NCBI RefSeq assembly: GCF_900114185.1
Contig: NZ_FOSE01000002.1
Location: forward strand, 249,909 to 313,908
Direction of reading: 5' to 3'
Source of the DNA: Cellulomonas sp. KH9
GTDB taxonomy: Bacteria > Actinomycetota > Actinomycetes > Actinomycetales > Cellulomonadaceae
Length of the DNA: 64,000 nt
Shown here piece after piece: positions 34,641 through 42,847 of the stretch. The translations under genes and the position numbers were made by a program. Position 1 is the stretch's first letter, and every line of letters begins with the position of its first letter. The notes beneath the pieces are model-generated. The model was given only the letters and a program-made list of their open reading frames with translations. It had not been told where the DNA came from and did no database searches.

Positions 34641-34836
34641 TAGAGTGTCCGGGACATCTGGAGTCGTGTCGCATCCCCTCTCGTAGGGCGGTCCGCCGGT
34701 CAGCCGGCAGCCACCTCCCGTCTCGTGCACATTGCGTGCGCCGCCCCTGGCGGCGCGTGGTCTGGTTCGGGGTGAGCGACGTCCGGGTCGTCTGACGACG
34801 CCCCGGCTCTCCCCCACTGCCACCGAACGGTGATCC
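34641..34836 (+). promoter_or_regulatory. Promoter and long structured 5' leader of the DEAD-box helicase gene
   Basis: TAGAGT at 34641-34646 is the likely -10 and leaves a leader of about 185 bases. The leader contains GCCGG-TCAG-CCGGC (34695-34708), GCGCCGCC-CCT-GGCGGCGC (34738-34756), and a possible 6-codon ORF GTG-TCG-CAT-CCC-CTC-TCG-TAG at 34666-34686. Long leaders are known for cold-shock type RNA helicases. The elements are read from sequence; the regulation is inferred. Confidence 0.45.
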
Positions 34837-36594
34837 ATGAGCACCCCCATGCCCTCTGCCATGCCCACGACCTCCGAGGCCGACACGAGCACGTTCGCCG
34901 AGCTCGGACTCGCCCCCCAGATCCTCAGCGCCGTGACCCGCCTGGGCTTCACCGCGCCCACGCCGGTGCAGGCACGCACCATCCCCGCCCTGCTGTCCGG
35001 TCGCGACGTCGTCGGCGTGGCCCAGACCGGCACCGGCAAGACCGCCGCGTTCGGCCTGCCGCTCCTGCAGGCCGTCGACCCCGAGCTCGCCGCGGTGCAG
35101 GTGGTCGTGCTGACCCCCACCCGCGAGCTCGCCATGCAGGTCGCCGACGCGCTGACCTCGTTCGCCGCCGACATGCCGGGCCTGCAGGTCGTGCCCGTGT
35201 ACGGCGGTGCGCCCTTCGTCCCGCAGCAGCGGGCGCTGGCCCGTGGTGCCCAGGTCGTCGTCGGGACGCCCGGGCGCGTCATCGACCACATCGAGCGTCG
35301 GACCCTGCGCCTCGAGGACGTGCGCTTCCTCGTGCTCGACGAGGCCGACGAGATGCTCCGCATGGGCTTCGCGGAGGACGTCGACAAGGTCCTGTCCGGC
35401 ACGCCGGCCGGACGGCAGGTCGCCCTGTTCTCGGCGACGATGCCGACGCCGATCCGCCGGGTCGCGGACAAGCACCTCAAGGACCCCGTCTCGGTGTCCG
35501 TGACGCGGCAGTCGTCCACGGTCGACGCGGTGAAGCAGTCCTTCGCGGTCGTGCCCTACCGTCACAAGGCCGGTGCGCTGGCCCGCGTGCTCGCGGTCAG
35601 CGACGCCGACGCCGCCATCGTCTTCGTCCGCACCCGCGAGGCCGCCGAGGAGATGGGCAACGCGCTCGTGCAGCGCGGCATCGCCGCCGCACACATCTCC
35701 GGGGACGTCGCCCAGTCGGACCGTGAGCGGATCGTCGAGCGTCTGCGCTCCGGCGCGCTCGACGTCCTCGTGGCCACCGACGTCGCCGCCCGCGGGCTCG
35801 ACGTGGAGCGCATCGGTCTCGTCGTGAACCTCGACCTGCCCCGCGAGGCGGAGTCCTACGTGCACCGCATCGGCCGCACCGGTCGCGCCGGCCGCACCGG
35901 TGAGGCGCTGACGTTCGTCACCCCTGCCGAGCGGTCCCGCCTGCGGCAGATCGAGCGGACCATCCGCACCACCCTCACCGAGATCGCCATCCCGACGCCG
36001 GCGGAGGTCAGCGCGCACCGTGCGACCGCGATGCTGGCGCGCACCGCCGAGCGCCTCGCCGCCGGCCGCCTGGAGGTCGTGCGCCAGGCCGTCGTCGAGC
36101 ACCTCGCCGCGAACCCCGACCTCGACCCGGTCGACGTGCTGACGGCGGTCACCGCGCTGGCCGTCGGCGACACCGGGCCCGGTGCGGCGTCCGAGGTCGA
36201 GGACCTCGACGACGCGGTGCGCCGCGCCCGCGAGGCCCGCACCGACGAGGTCCGCGGCAGCACCGGCGGCGCCCGTCGCCGCGCCGGTACCACCGGCCCC
36301 AGCGGGCGGCCGCGCTACCGCGTCGCCATCGGCGAGCGGGACGGCCTGCAGCCGGGCGCCCTGGTGGGCGCGCTCACCGGTGAGGGCGGCCTGACCGGCA
36401 AGGACGTCGGCAAGATCGACATCTACGGCAGCTTCGCGCTCGTCGACATCCCGGACGGGCTGAGCGCCGACGTCGTCGACCGGCTCGGCCGCACGCGGGT
36501 CGCCGGACGCCCCCTGCGGATCCGCCTCGACACCGGTCCGCAGGCGTCGCGCGGCCCGTCGCGCGGCGAGCGGACGCACCGCGCGCACGCCTGA
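34837..36594 (+). CDS. DEAD-box RNA helicase (DeaD/CsdA type)
   Basis: An ATP-dependent RNA-remodelling enzyme for ribosome assembly or cold adaptation. The 585-residue protein has the Q motif (FTAPTPVQARTIP), Walker A AQTGTGKT, motif Ia PTRELAMQ, DEAD in VLDEADEML, SAT in LFSATMP, and motif VI HRIGRTGRAGRTG. A helical dimerisation region (about 375-480) follows, then a DbpA-type RNA-binding domain (about 485-565; RYRVAIGERDGLQPGALVGAL and GKIDIYGSFALVDIP). It ends in an Arg-rich tail. The ATG at 34837 follows a long leader; no strong Shine-Dalgarno sequence is seen just upstream. Confidence 0.93.
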   Translation: MSTPMPSAMPTTSEADTSTFAELGLAPQILSAVTRLGFTAPTPVQARTIPALLSGRDVVGVAQTGTGKTAAFGLPLLQAVDPELAAVQVVVLTPTRELAMQVADALTSFAADMPGLQVVPVYGGAPFVPQQRALARGAQVVVGTPGRVIDHIERRTLRLEDVRFLVLDEADEMLRMGFAEDVDKVLSGTPAGRQVALFSATMPTPIRRVADKHLKDPVSVSVTRQSSTVDAVKQSFAVVPYRHKAGALARVLAVSDADAAIVFVRTREAAEEMGNALVQRGIAAAHISGDVAQSDRERIVERLRSGALDVLVATDVAARGLDVERIGLVVNLDLPREAESYVHRIGRTGRAGRTGEALTFVTPAERSRLRQIERTIRTTLTEIAIPTPAEVSAHRATAMLARTAERLAAGRLEVVRQAVVEHLAANPDLDPVDVLTAVTALAVGDTGPGAASEVEDLDDAVRRAREARTDEVRGSTGGARRRAGTTGPSGRPRYRVAIGERDGLQPGALVGALTGEGGLTGKDVGKIDIYGSFALVDIPDGLSADVVDRLGRTRVAGRPLRIRLDTGPQASRGPSRGERTHRAHA

Positions 36595-36629
36595 CCCGGC
36601 CGCCGGCACACGTCGGCACCCGGTCGCCC

Positions 36630-36663
36630 GGACGGGGCGTCACCTCACGGTGACGCCCCGTCC
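36630..36663. terminator. Bidirectional hairpin after the DEAD-box helicase gene
   Basis: GGACGGGGCGTCACC (36630-36644) and GGTGACGCCCCGTCC (36649-36663) form a perfect 15-bp stem with a TCAC loop between convergent genes. Confidence 0.75.
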
Positions 36664-36707
36664 GTCGTCCGTCCGGCCGTCCGTGGTGCGCCGGTGGTGC
36701 GCCGGCG

Positions 36708-39422
36708 TCAGCGCACGGCGGTGTTGCGCGGGTCGCTGCGTGCCTGTCCGCGCAGCAGCACGATGTCGGCCTCGCGCAGCACCTCGCTCACGTCCCGCAT
36801 GCCGCGCACCGACCCGATGACCCCGATGGCGATCCGCGGGCCGATCTCCCGCCGCAGCCGCTCCAGCAGCTCGGTCAGCCGGTCCGGCATCCCGCCGGCG
36901 CCGACGTCGTCGACGAGGATCGCGAAGTCGTCCTCCCCCGTGCGGGCGGTCGTGTCGCCCTCCCGCAGGGGACGGCGCAGCTGCCGCACCACCTCGCGGT
37001 GGACGTCCGGCGCGTGGTCCTCGTCGCGCTGGACCGCCCCGCCGTCCACCACCCGGACGAACGCCACGGCGCAGTCGTACGCCGCCGACCGCCGGCACCG
37101 CAGCAGCGCGGCCCCCAGCCGGTCGAGGAACAGCAGCCGGTTCACCAGGCCCGTCTCCGGGTCGTGCAGCGCGTCGCGCTGCAGGGCGATCTCGGCCTCC
37201 TTGCGCTCGGTCACGTCGACCAGCGTCCCGACCAGCCGCGAGGGGCACCCCGCGTCGTCGAGCACGGTCACCGCGCGGCACATCATCCAGCGGTAGTCCC
37301 CCGACTGCGTGCGCACCCGGTGCTCGAGCTCCAGCGGCGTCCCGCACCCGGCGAGCTGCGCGGCGATCGCGGCGGACAGCTCGTCCCGGTCCGCGGGGTG
37401 CACGCGCTCGAGCCACTCCGACGGCTGGTCCCCGATGACGTCCTCGGCGTACCCGAGCGTCTGCTTCCACCGCGGCGAGTAGTACACCGCCCCGGCCGAG
37501 ACGTCCCAGTCCCAGGTCCCGTCGTGCGCGGCCATCGACGCGAGCGCGTACCGCTCCTCGCTCTCCCGGACCGTGTCGGCCAGCGCGCGCTCGCGGGCCG
37601 CCGCCTGCTCCAGCGCCTTGCGCTGCTCACGCAGCGAGCCCAGCAACCGCTCCTGGTCGAGCGCCACGGCGAGCAGCGCGGCCCAGTGGTTGAAGCGGTC
37701 CCGCGGCTGCGTGGCGCGCGTCTCGACGGTCCCGTCGATCGCGAGCAGGCCCCAGTCGCTGCCGCCGAAGGTGACCGGCACGACGAACGTCAGCTCGTTG
37801 GACCCCACGGTCCCCGCGCGCGTCAGCGCGGGGGGCGGGAACTGGCTCGCCGTGGTCCGCACCCCGACGAGCCGCGAGAGCGTCCCGCTGGTGTCGTGCA
37901 CGCCGACGATCTCCATCTCCCGGTCCCCGGGGCCGCGGTCCGTGCCGACCCACAGGCCCAGGCACGCGTGCCCGCGGACGCCGCGCGGCAGCCACCCCAG
38001 CGCGCGCGGGCTGGCGCCGTCGCCCCGCAGCAGGTCCATGTCGACCTCGTACTGGTCGACGATCGTGCGCTCCAGCTGGCCGCTGCGGGCCAGCATCGCG
38101 CGGGTGCACCCCTTGGTCACCGCGAGCAGGACGTCGGTGACCGCACGGCGCACCGCGGGCTCGTGCCCGGCGCGGGCCTCGTCGAGGGACGCGACGCGAC
38201 GGCGCTCGACCGCGCGCAGCACCGCGACCATCTGCTCGAGCGCCTCGGGGTGCGGCTGCAGCGCCGCGGTGAGGTCCGACAGGCGTCCCAGGGCGGCCGG
38301 CGCCGGTGAGACGCCCCGCTCCGCGGCGACCTCGACGGGCTCCTCCACGGCACGCCACCACGTCTCGCGGGCGTCGGGACCGGTGCGCCGCGAGACGGCC
38401 GACCCGGCAGGGCCCGCGAAGGCGGAGTCCGCCAACCGGCGCAGCAGCTCGGAGCCCGTGACGTCCCCGCCCTCCTGGCCCGGCGAGGTGACCTCGGTGC
38501 ACCCGCAGGACTCGCGCACCACCAGGGACGACGGCACACGGTGCTCCCCCGGCATCACGTCGTCACCCCGCATGCGCGCCAGCAGCAGCCCGACGGCGTG
38601 CTCGCCGACACGTCCGAAGTGCGCGTCCACGGTCGACAGCCGAGGGCTGACCCGGGCGCCCGAGTCCGCGTGGTCGAACGCCACGACCGCCTGGTCGCGC
38701 GGCAGCACGAGCCCGTGCGAGCGCAGCGCGCGCTGGAACCCGACGGCGTTGCGGTCGGTCGCCGCGATGACCGCGGTGGTGGGCGTCCCGGCCTGCAGCA
38801 TGCGGGCAGCCGCGTCGACGCCGCCCTGCTCCTGGTTGTCCGACGCCTCGTACCACCAGGAGTCGTCGGAGTCGATGCCGTGCTCGGCGAGCGTCGTCCG
38901 GTAGGCCGCGAAGCGCTCGCGCATGTCACGCTGCCCCAGGTTCCCCAGGAACCCGATGGCCGTGTGCCCGTGCCAGATCAGGTGCTCGACGGCCGCACGG
39001 ACGCCGCCGACGTTGTCGGGCACGACCACCGGGTCGTCCGGGTGCGCGGGGTCCTCGCTGATGAGGACCACCGGGACGCCCCACTCGCGCACCGCGGCGA
39101 GCCGCTCCGGGCTCAGCGCCTTGCCGATGACGACGAGCCCGTCGACGGCGCCCAGCGCCACCGGGGTGTCGAGCACCGACTCCTCGGGGTAGCGCTCGCG
39201 GTCGAGCCCTGCGGGATAGGTCTGGACGGCCACCACGCGGTGGCCCACGCCCCGTGCGGCCCGCGCCACGCCGGCGATCAGTGCGCCGAAGTAGAACCCT
39301 CCGACGACCGGCGACAGGACTCCGATCGTCCGACGCACCGTGGCGGGAACCCCGCGTCGGACCGTCACCATCTGCCACACCTCGCCCACACCGTCGGAGT
39401 CGAGCTGATGCTTTTGACCCAC
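36708..39422 (-). CDS. LacI-type sugar-sensor / GAF-like / PAS / degenerate GGDEF protein
   Basis: This 904-residue protein is a multidomain sensor without a membrane helix or signal peptide. Residues about 31-310 form a LacI/PBP-like ligand-binding domain (TIGVLSPVVGGFYFGALIAG, then AVEHLIWHGHTAIGFLGNLG and AVVAFDHADSGARVSPRLST). The helix-turn-helix that LacI proteins carry before this domain is missing. A helical linker and a GAF-like region (about 440-600, FVVPVTFGGSDWGLLAIDG) follow. A PAS/PAC domain (about 617-735, ending VGTLVDVTERKEAE) leads into a GGDEF-like domain (about 750-895). There the active-site signature reads GEDDF and the metal-binding FxDxD region is not conserved, so cyclase activity is doubtful. 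It is divergent from a LacI regulator, 17 bases apart, beside two cellulase genes. The start could instead be ATG 39371, which begins MVTVRRG. Confidence 0.85.
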   Translation of the reverse strand: MGQKHQLDSDGVGEVWQMVTVRRGVPATVRRTIGVLSPVVGGFYFGALIAGVARAARGVGHRVVAVQTYPAGLDRERYPEESVLDTPVALGAVDGLVVIGKALSPERLAAVREWGVPVVLISEDPAHPDDPVVVPDNVGGVRAAVEHLIWHGHTAIGFLGNLGQRDMRERFAAYRTTLAEHGIDSDDSWWYEASDNQEQGGVDAAARMLQAGTPTTAVIAATDRNAVGFQRALRSHGLVLPRDQAVVAFDHADSGARVSPRLSTVDAHFGRVGEHAVGLLLARMRGDDVMPGEHRVPSSLVVRESCGCTEVTSPGQEGGDVTGSELLRRLADSAFAGPAGSAVSRRTGPDARETWWRAVEEPVEVAAERGVSPAPAALGRLSDLTAALQPHPEALEQMVAVLRAVERRRVASLDEARAGHEPAVRRAVTDVLLAVTKGCTRAMLARSGQLERTIVDQYEVDMDLLRGDGASPRALGWLPRGVRGHACLGLWVGTDRGPGDREMEIVGVHDTSGTLSRLVGVRTTASQFPPPALTRAGTVGSNELTFVVPVTFGGSDWGLLAIDGTVETRATQPRDRFNHWAALLAVALDQERLLGSLREQRKALEQAAARERALADTVRESEERYALASMAAHDGTWDWDVSAGAVYYSPRWKQTLGYAEDVIGDQPSEWLERVHPADRDELSAAIAAQLAGCGTPLELEHRVRTQSGDYRWMMCRAVTVLDDAGCPSRLVGTLVDVTERKEAEIALQRDALHDPETGLVNRLLFLDRLGAALLRCRRSAAYDCAVAFVRVVDGGAVQRDEDHAPDVHREVVRQLRRPLREGDTTARTGEDDFAILVDDVGAGGMPDRLTELLERLRREIGPRIAIGVIGSVRGMRDVSEVLREADIVLLRGQARSDPRNTAVR

Positions 39423-39432
39423 ATCGGGCGCA

Positions 39433-39438
39433 ACACTA
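39433..39438 (-). promoter_or_regulatory. -10 element of the sugar-sensor gene
   Basis: TAGTGT on the minus strand, 10 bases before GTG 39422. It lies entirely inside the 17-base gap to the divergent LacI gene. Confidence 0.4.
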
Positions 39439-39439
39439 G

Positions 39440-40540
39440 GTGATCGTGGTCACTCCTGCACATGACACTGGCAAAGATGCTGTCTCTCCGGCGACCGGGG
39501 CACAGCCCGTCCTCGGCGGCCCTGGCGCCCGCCGACCGACGATCACCGACGTCGCCAAGGCCGCGGGGGTGTCCATCGCCGTCGTGTCGTACGCGCTGAA
39601 CGGACGCCCCGGCGTCTCGGCCGCCACACGAGAACGGGTGCTGCGCGTCGCCGACGAGTTCGGCTGGCGCCCGAGCGCGGCAGCGCGGTCCATGCGCAGC
39701 GGGCCCCGGGCGGTCGGGCTCGTGGTCGACCGGGGCCTCACCGGCGCGGTGGGCTACGGCGCCCACGTCCTGGAGTTCGTCGTCGCGCTGCAGGACGTCC
39801 TCGCCACGCGTGGGCTGGCCCTGGTCCTCCAGGTGGTCGACGACCTGCCGGCGGCGGTGGCGCTGTACGGCGAGTGGTGGGCCGAGCGCCGGTTCGACGT
39901 CATGGTCGTGACGGACGTGCGGACCGAGGACCCCCGGCTGGACGCGCTGCGTCGGCTGCGGATCCCCGCCGTGGTGGTCGGCGCGGGCGACGTCCCGGGC
40001 GAGGTGGCGAACGTCCGCGTCGAGGAGGAGCAGGCGGCCGAGCGGGTGGGCCGCTACCTCATCGAGCTCGGCCACCGTCACGTCGGCGCCGTGACCGGCC
40101 CGGCGTCGCTGCACCGCACGCGCTCGCGGGTCGCAGGCCTCGAGCGTGCGCTGGACGCCGGCGGCGGCGTGCTCACGCACGAGCCGACGGGCGGCTCCCC
40201 CGAGGAGGCGGCGGCCTCCTGCCGGCGCCTGCTGACCGGGGACCGTCCGCCGTCCGCGGTGGTGTTCGACACCGACCACATGGCGGTGGCGGCGCTCGAC
40301 GTGGCGCGGCGCACGGGGCTGGCGGTGCCGTGGGACGTCTCGATCGTCGCACTGTCGGACTCCGCGCTGTGCCGGCTGGCGACGCCGTCCATCACGTCGT
40401 TGCCGTCGGTCCAGGCGGAGCTCGGCACGGCGGTCGGCGAGGCCGTGCTCACGGTCCTCGACGCCCAGGGGGCGCCGGTGCGTCTGATCGAGGTCGGCGG
40501 TCTCGCCGTGCGGGGCAGCACCGGGCCGCGGTCCCGCTGA
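39440..40540 (+). CDS. LacI-family transcriptional regulator
   Basis: The 366-residue protein has a 31-residue N-terminal extension, then the LacI helix-turn-helix and hinge (PTITDVAKAAGVSIAVVSYALNGRPGVS, about 33-60). A periplasmic-binding-like effector domain follows, with HRHVGAVTGPASLHRTRSRVAGLERAL and PSAVVFDTDHMAVAALDVARRTGL. It is divergent from the sugar-sensor gene and upstream of the GH6/GH5 cellulase genes, so control of cellulase expression by a cello-oligosaccharide is a reasonable guess. No CelR-type TGGGAGCGCTCCCA box was found in the window. GTG 39446 is an equally possible start. Confidence 0.88.
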   Translation: MIVVTPAHDTGKDAVSPATGAQPVLGGPGARRPTITDVAKAAGVSIAVVSYALNGRPGVSAATRERVLRVADEFGWRPSAAARSMRSGPRAVGLVVDRGLTGAVGYGAHVLEFVVALQDVLATRGLALVLQVVDDLPAAVALYGEWWAERRFDVMVVTDVRTEDPRLDALRRLRIPAVVVGAGDVPGEVANVRVEEEQAAERVGRYLIELGHRHVGAVTGPASLHRTRSRVAGLERALDAGGGVLTHEPTGGSPEEAAASCRRLLTGDRPPSAVVFDTDHMAVAALDVARRTGLAVPWDVSIVALSDSALCRLATPSITSLPSVQAELGTAVGEAVLTVLDAQGAPVRLIEVGGLAVRGSTGPRSR

Positions 40541-40634
40541 CCGCGCGCGGCACAGCCGAACGGCGCCGTGCACCCGATGTGTGCGTTCACCTGCCTCCTG
40601 ACCTGCTGCTTCGCCCTGCCGGGGCCGATCGGGG

Positions 40635-40650
40635 CCAGATCACGATCTGG
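40635..40650. promoter_or_regulatory. Candidate operator 1 upstream of the GH6 cellulase gene
   Basis: CCAGATC-AC-GATCTGG is a perfect inverted repeat with 7-base arms, 151 bases before GTG 40801. It is one of two operator-like elements in this promoter region. Confidence 0.45.
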
Positions 40651-40665
40651 TAACGGCGGCTTGCC

Positions 40666-40675
40666 TAAACGATTT
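40666..40675. promoter_or_regulatory. Candidate LacI-type operator 2 upstream of the GH6 gene
   Basis: TAAACGATTT has the central CG flanked by A's and T's that LacI/GalR-family operators favour, in an otherwise G/C-rich region, 126 bases before the cellulase start. The match is to the general pattern only. Confidence 0.35.
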
Positions 40676-40800
40676 GCCCCCGTTCGACCCCGCCGTCCGC
40701 GTGATGGATTCCCCACAGTCGTCGTGGACTGCGTCCGCGGCGGCACGCACCCGTCGCCGCCGAGGGCCGGGTGCGACCGACCACCCCCCGGAGGACCCGC

Positions 40801-42696
40801 GTGTCCACACACGGCAATCGAACGGAGCGAGGGCGCTGGCGCGCCGTCGCGACCGTCGCGACGGCAACGGCGCTCGTCGCGGTGCCCCTGACGCTCAGCA
40901 GCACGATGGCGACCGCTGCCGAGGCGCACGTCGACAACCCCTACGCCGGCGCCAAGCAGTACGTGAACCCCACGTGGGCAGCGACGGTTGAGAGCGCTGC
41001 CACACGTGCCGGCGACCCGACGCTCGCAGCCCAGATGCGCACCGTCGCCCAGCAGCCCACCGCCGTCTGGATGGACCGCATCAGCGCCATCAACGGCAAC
41101 GCCGACGGCAACGGCCTGAAGTTCCACCTCGACGAGGCCCTCAAGCAGAAGACCGGCAGCACTCCCCTGGTCTTCAACCTCGTCATCTACAACCTGCCCG
41201 GCCGCGACTGCTTCGCGCTGGCGTCCAACGGCGAGCTGCCGGCCAGCGACGCGGGGCTCGCGCGCTACAAGACCGAGTACATCGACCCCATCGTCGACCT
41301 GCTCTCGGACTCCAAGTACGCGGACATCCGCATCGCCGCGACGATCGAGCCCGACTCCCTGCCGAACCTCGTCACGAACATGTCCGAGGCCACCTGCCAG
41401 GCGTCGGCGCCGTACTACCGCGAGGGCGTGAAGTACGCGCTGGACGAGCTGAAGACGCTCGACAACGTCTACACGTACATCGACGCCGCCCACTCGGGCT
41501 GGCTCGGCTGGGACTCGAACTCGGGCCCGACCGCCAAGCTCTTCGCCGAGGTCGCCAAGTCCACCAAGAAGGGCTTCGCGTCGATCGACGGCTTCGTGAC
41601 CAACACGGCCAACAGCACGCCGCTGGCCGAGCCGTTCCTGCCGGACCCGACGCTGAACGTCGGCGGCAACCCGGTCCGCTCGTCGAAGTTCTACGAGTGG
41701 AACTCCGACTTCGGTGAGCACGCGTGGACGGCGCAGCTGCACCGCCTGCTCGTGGCCGAGGGCTTCCCGGCCTCGACCGGCATGCTCATCGACACGTCCC
41801 GCAACGGCTGGGGCGGCCCGGACCGTCCCACGAGGGTCTCGACGAGCACGAACCTCGACACGTACGTGAACGAGTCGCGCATCGACCGCCGCACCCACCG
41901 CGGCGCCTGGTGCAACCCGCTGGGTGCCGGCATCGGGGAGCTGCCCGTGGCCACGCCGTCCAGCGCACCGGCCGCCGCCCACCTCGACGCGTACGTCTGG
42001 ATCAAGCCCCCGGGCGAGTCCGACGGTGCGTCGAAGGAGATCCCGAACGACCAGGGCAAGAGCTTCGACCGCATGTGCGACCCGACCTACGTCGCCTCCA
42101 AGCTGGCGAACAACCTGACCGGCGCCACGCCGGACGCCCCGCTCGCCGGCCAGTGGTTCGAGGCCCAGTTCAAGACGCTCGTCAAGAACGCCTACCCGGT
42201 CATCCCGACGAGCGGTGCCACCCCCGGCCCCACCCCGTCGGTCACGCCGAGCCCGACGGTCACCACGCCGCCGCCGGTCACGCCCAGCCCGACGGTCACC
42301 ACGCCGCCGCCGGTCACGCCGAGCCCGACGGTCACCACGCCGCCGCCGGTCACGCCGTCGCCGACCGCGAACCCGGCCGGCGCCTGCGCCGTGACGTACA
42401 CGGCCAACAGCTGGAACAACGGCTTCACGGCGTCGGTCAAGGTCACCAACCGCTCCTCGTCCGCGCTGAGCAGCTGGAACCTGAAGTTCACCTTCGCCAA
42501 CGGCCAGCAGGTCCAGCAGGGCTGGAGCGCGACCTGGTCGCAGTCCGGCACGACCGTGACGGCCACCAACGCGGCCTGGAACGGCACGCTGGCCGCCGGT
42601 GGCTCGGTGGACATCGGCTTCAACGGCTCGCACTCCGGCACGAACAACGCGCCGACCGCGTTCACGCTGAACGGCGCCACCTGCTCGATCGGCTGA
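40801..42696 (+). CDS. Secreted GH6 cellulase (probable exo-cellobiohydrolase) with CBM2
   Basis: A secreted enzyme that cuts cellulose from chain ends, inferred from its long catalytic domain. The 631-residue protein has a Sec-type signal peptide (cleavage near ATAAEA, residue about 42) and a GH6 domain (about 43-470). The GH6 domain shows VIYNLPGRDCFALASNGEL, the catalytic Asp in TIEPDSLPN (about 181-189) and WIKPPGESDG (about 401-410). A Pro/Thr linker (about 471-526) has three near-identical 12-residue repeats, and a CBM2 cellulose-binding module (527-631) ends it. The GH6 domain of about 430 residues is close to that of exo-acting Cel6B enzymes and much longer than endo-acting Cel6A enzymes. 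GGAGG precedes the GTG start. Confidence 0.93.
   Translation: MSTHGNRTERGRWRAVATVATATALVAVPLTLSSTMATAAEAHVDNPYAGAKQYVNPTWAATVESAATRAGDPTLAAQMRTVAQQPTAVWMDRISAINGNADGNGLKFHLDEALKQKTGSTPLVFNLVIYNLPGRDCFALASNGELPASDAGLARYKTEYIDPIVDLLSDSKYADIRIAATIEPDSLPNLVTNMSEATCQASAPYYREGVKYALDELKTLDNVYTYIDAAHSGWLGWDSNSGPTAKLFAEVAKSTKKGFASIDGFVTNTANSTPLAEPFLPDPTLNVGGNPVRSSKFYEWNSDFGEHAWTAQLHRLLVAEGFPASTGMLIDTSRNGWGGPDRPTRVSTSTNLDTYVNESRIDRRTHRGAWCNPLGAGIGELPVATPSSAPAAAHLDAYVWIKPPGESDGASKEIPNDQGKSFDRMCDPTYVASKLANNLTGATPDAPLAGQWFEAQFKTLVKNAYPVIPTSGATPGPTPSVTPSPTVTTPPPVTPSPTVTTPPPVTPSPTVTTPPPVTPSPTANPAGACAVTYTANSWNNGFTASVKVTNRSSSALSSWNLKFTFANGQQVQQGWSATWSQSGTTVTATNAAWNGTLAAGGSVDIGFNGSHSGTNNAPTAFTLNGATCSIG
42241..42348 (+). 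repeat. Three tandem 36-bp repeats in the GH6 linker
   Basis: Units at 42241-42276, 42277-42312 and 42313-42348 differ by a single base and encode V-T-P-S-P-T-V-T-T-P-P-P; a fourth partial copy begins at 42349. They form the Pro/Thr hinge between catalytic domain and CBM2. Confidence 0.9.
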
Positions 42697-42737
42697 CAGA
42701 CCGGCTGACGAGCCGAGCGCGCACGCGCCCGACGTGA

Positions 42738-42777
42738 CGAAGGGGCCCTCCCGGACCAGTCCGGGAGGGCCCCTTCG
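42738..42777. terminator. Terminator between the two cellulase genes
   Basis: CGAAGGGGCCCTCCCGGA (42738-42755) and its exact complement (42760-42777) form an 18-bp stem with a CCAG loop. It is one of the strongest hairpins in the window and suggests the GH6 transcript ends before the GH5 gene. Confidence 0.8.
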
Positions 42778-42847
42778 GCGGCGGGGGCCGACACGCCCCC
42801 GCACTCCTGCCCCGCTCCCCTCCCGCCGTGCACTCCCCAGGAGAACC

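Noticed and set aside
36708-37200. Active diguanylate cyclase
   Set aside because: The signature is GEDDF rather than GG[DE]EF and the metal-binding acidic residues are not conserved, so only a GGDEF-like fold is claimed.
42241-42364. CRISPR-like array of 36-bp repeats
   Set aside because: The units are contiguous without spacers, stay in frame and encode the Pro/Thr linker of the GH6 cellulase.
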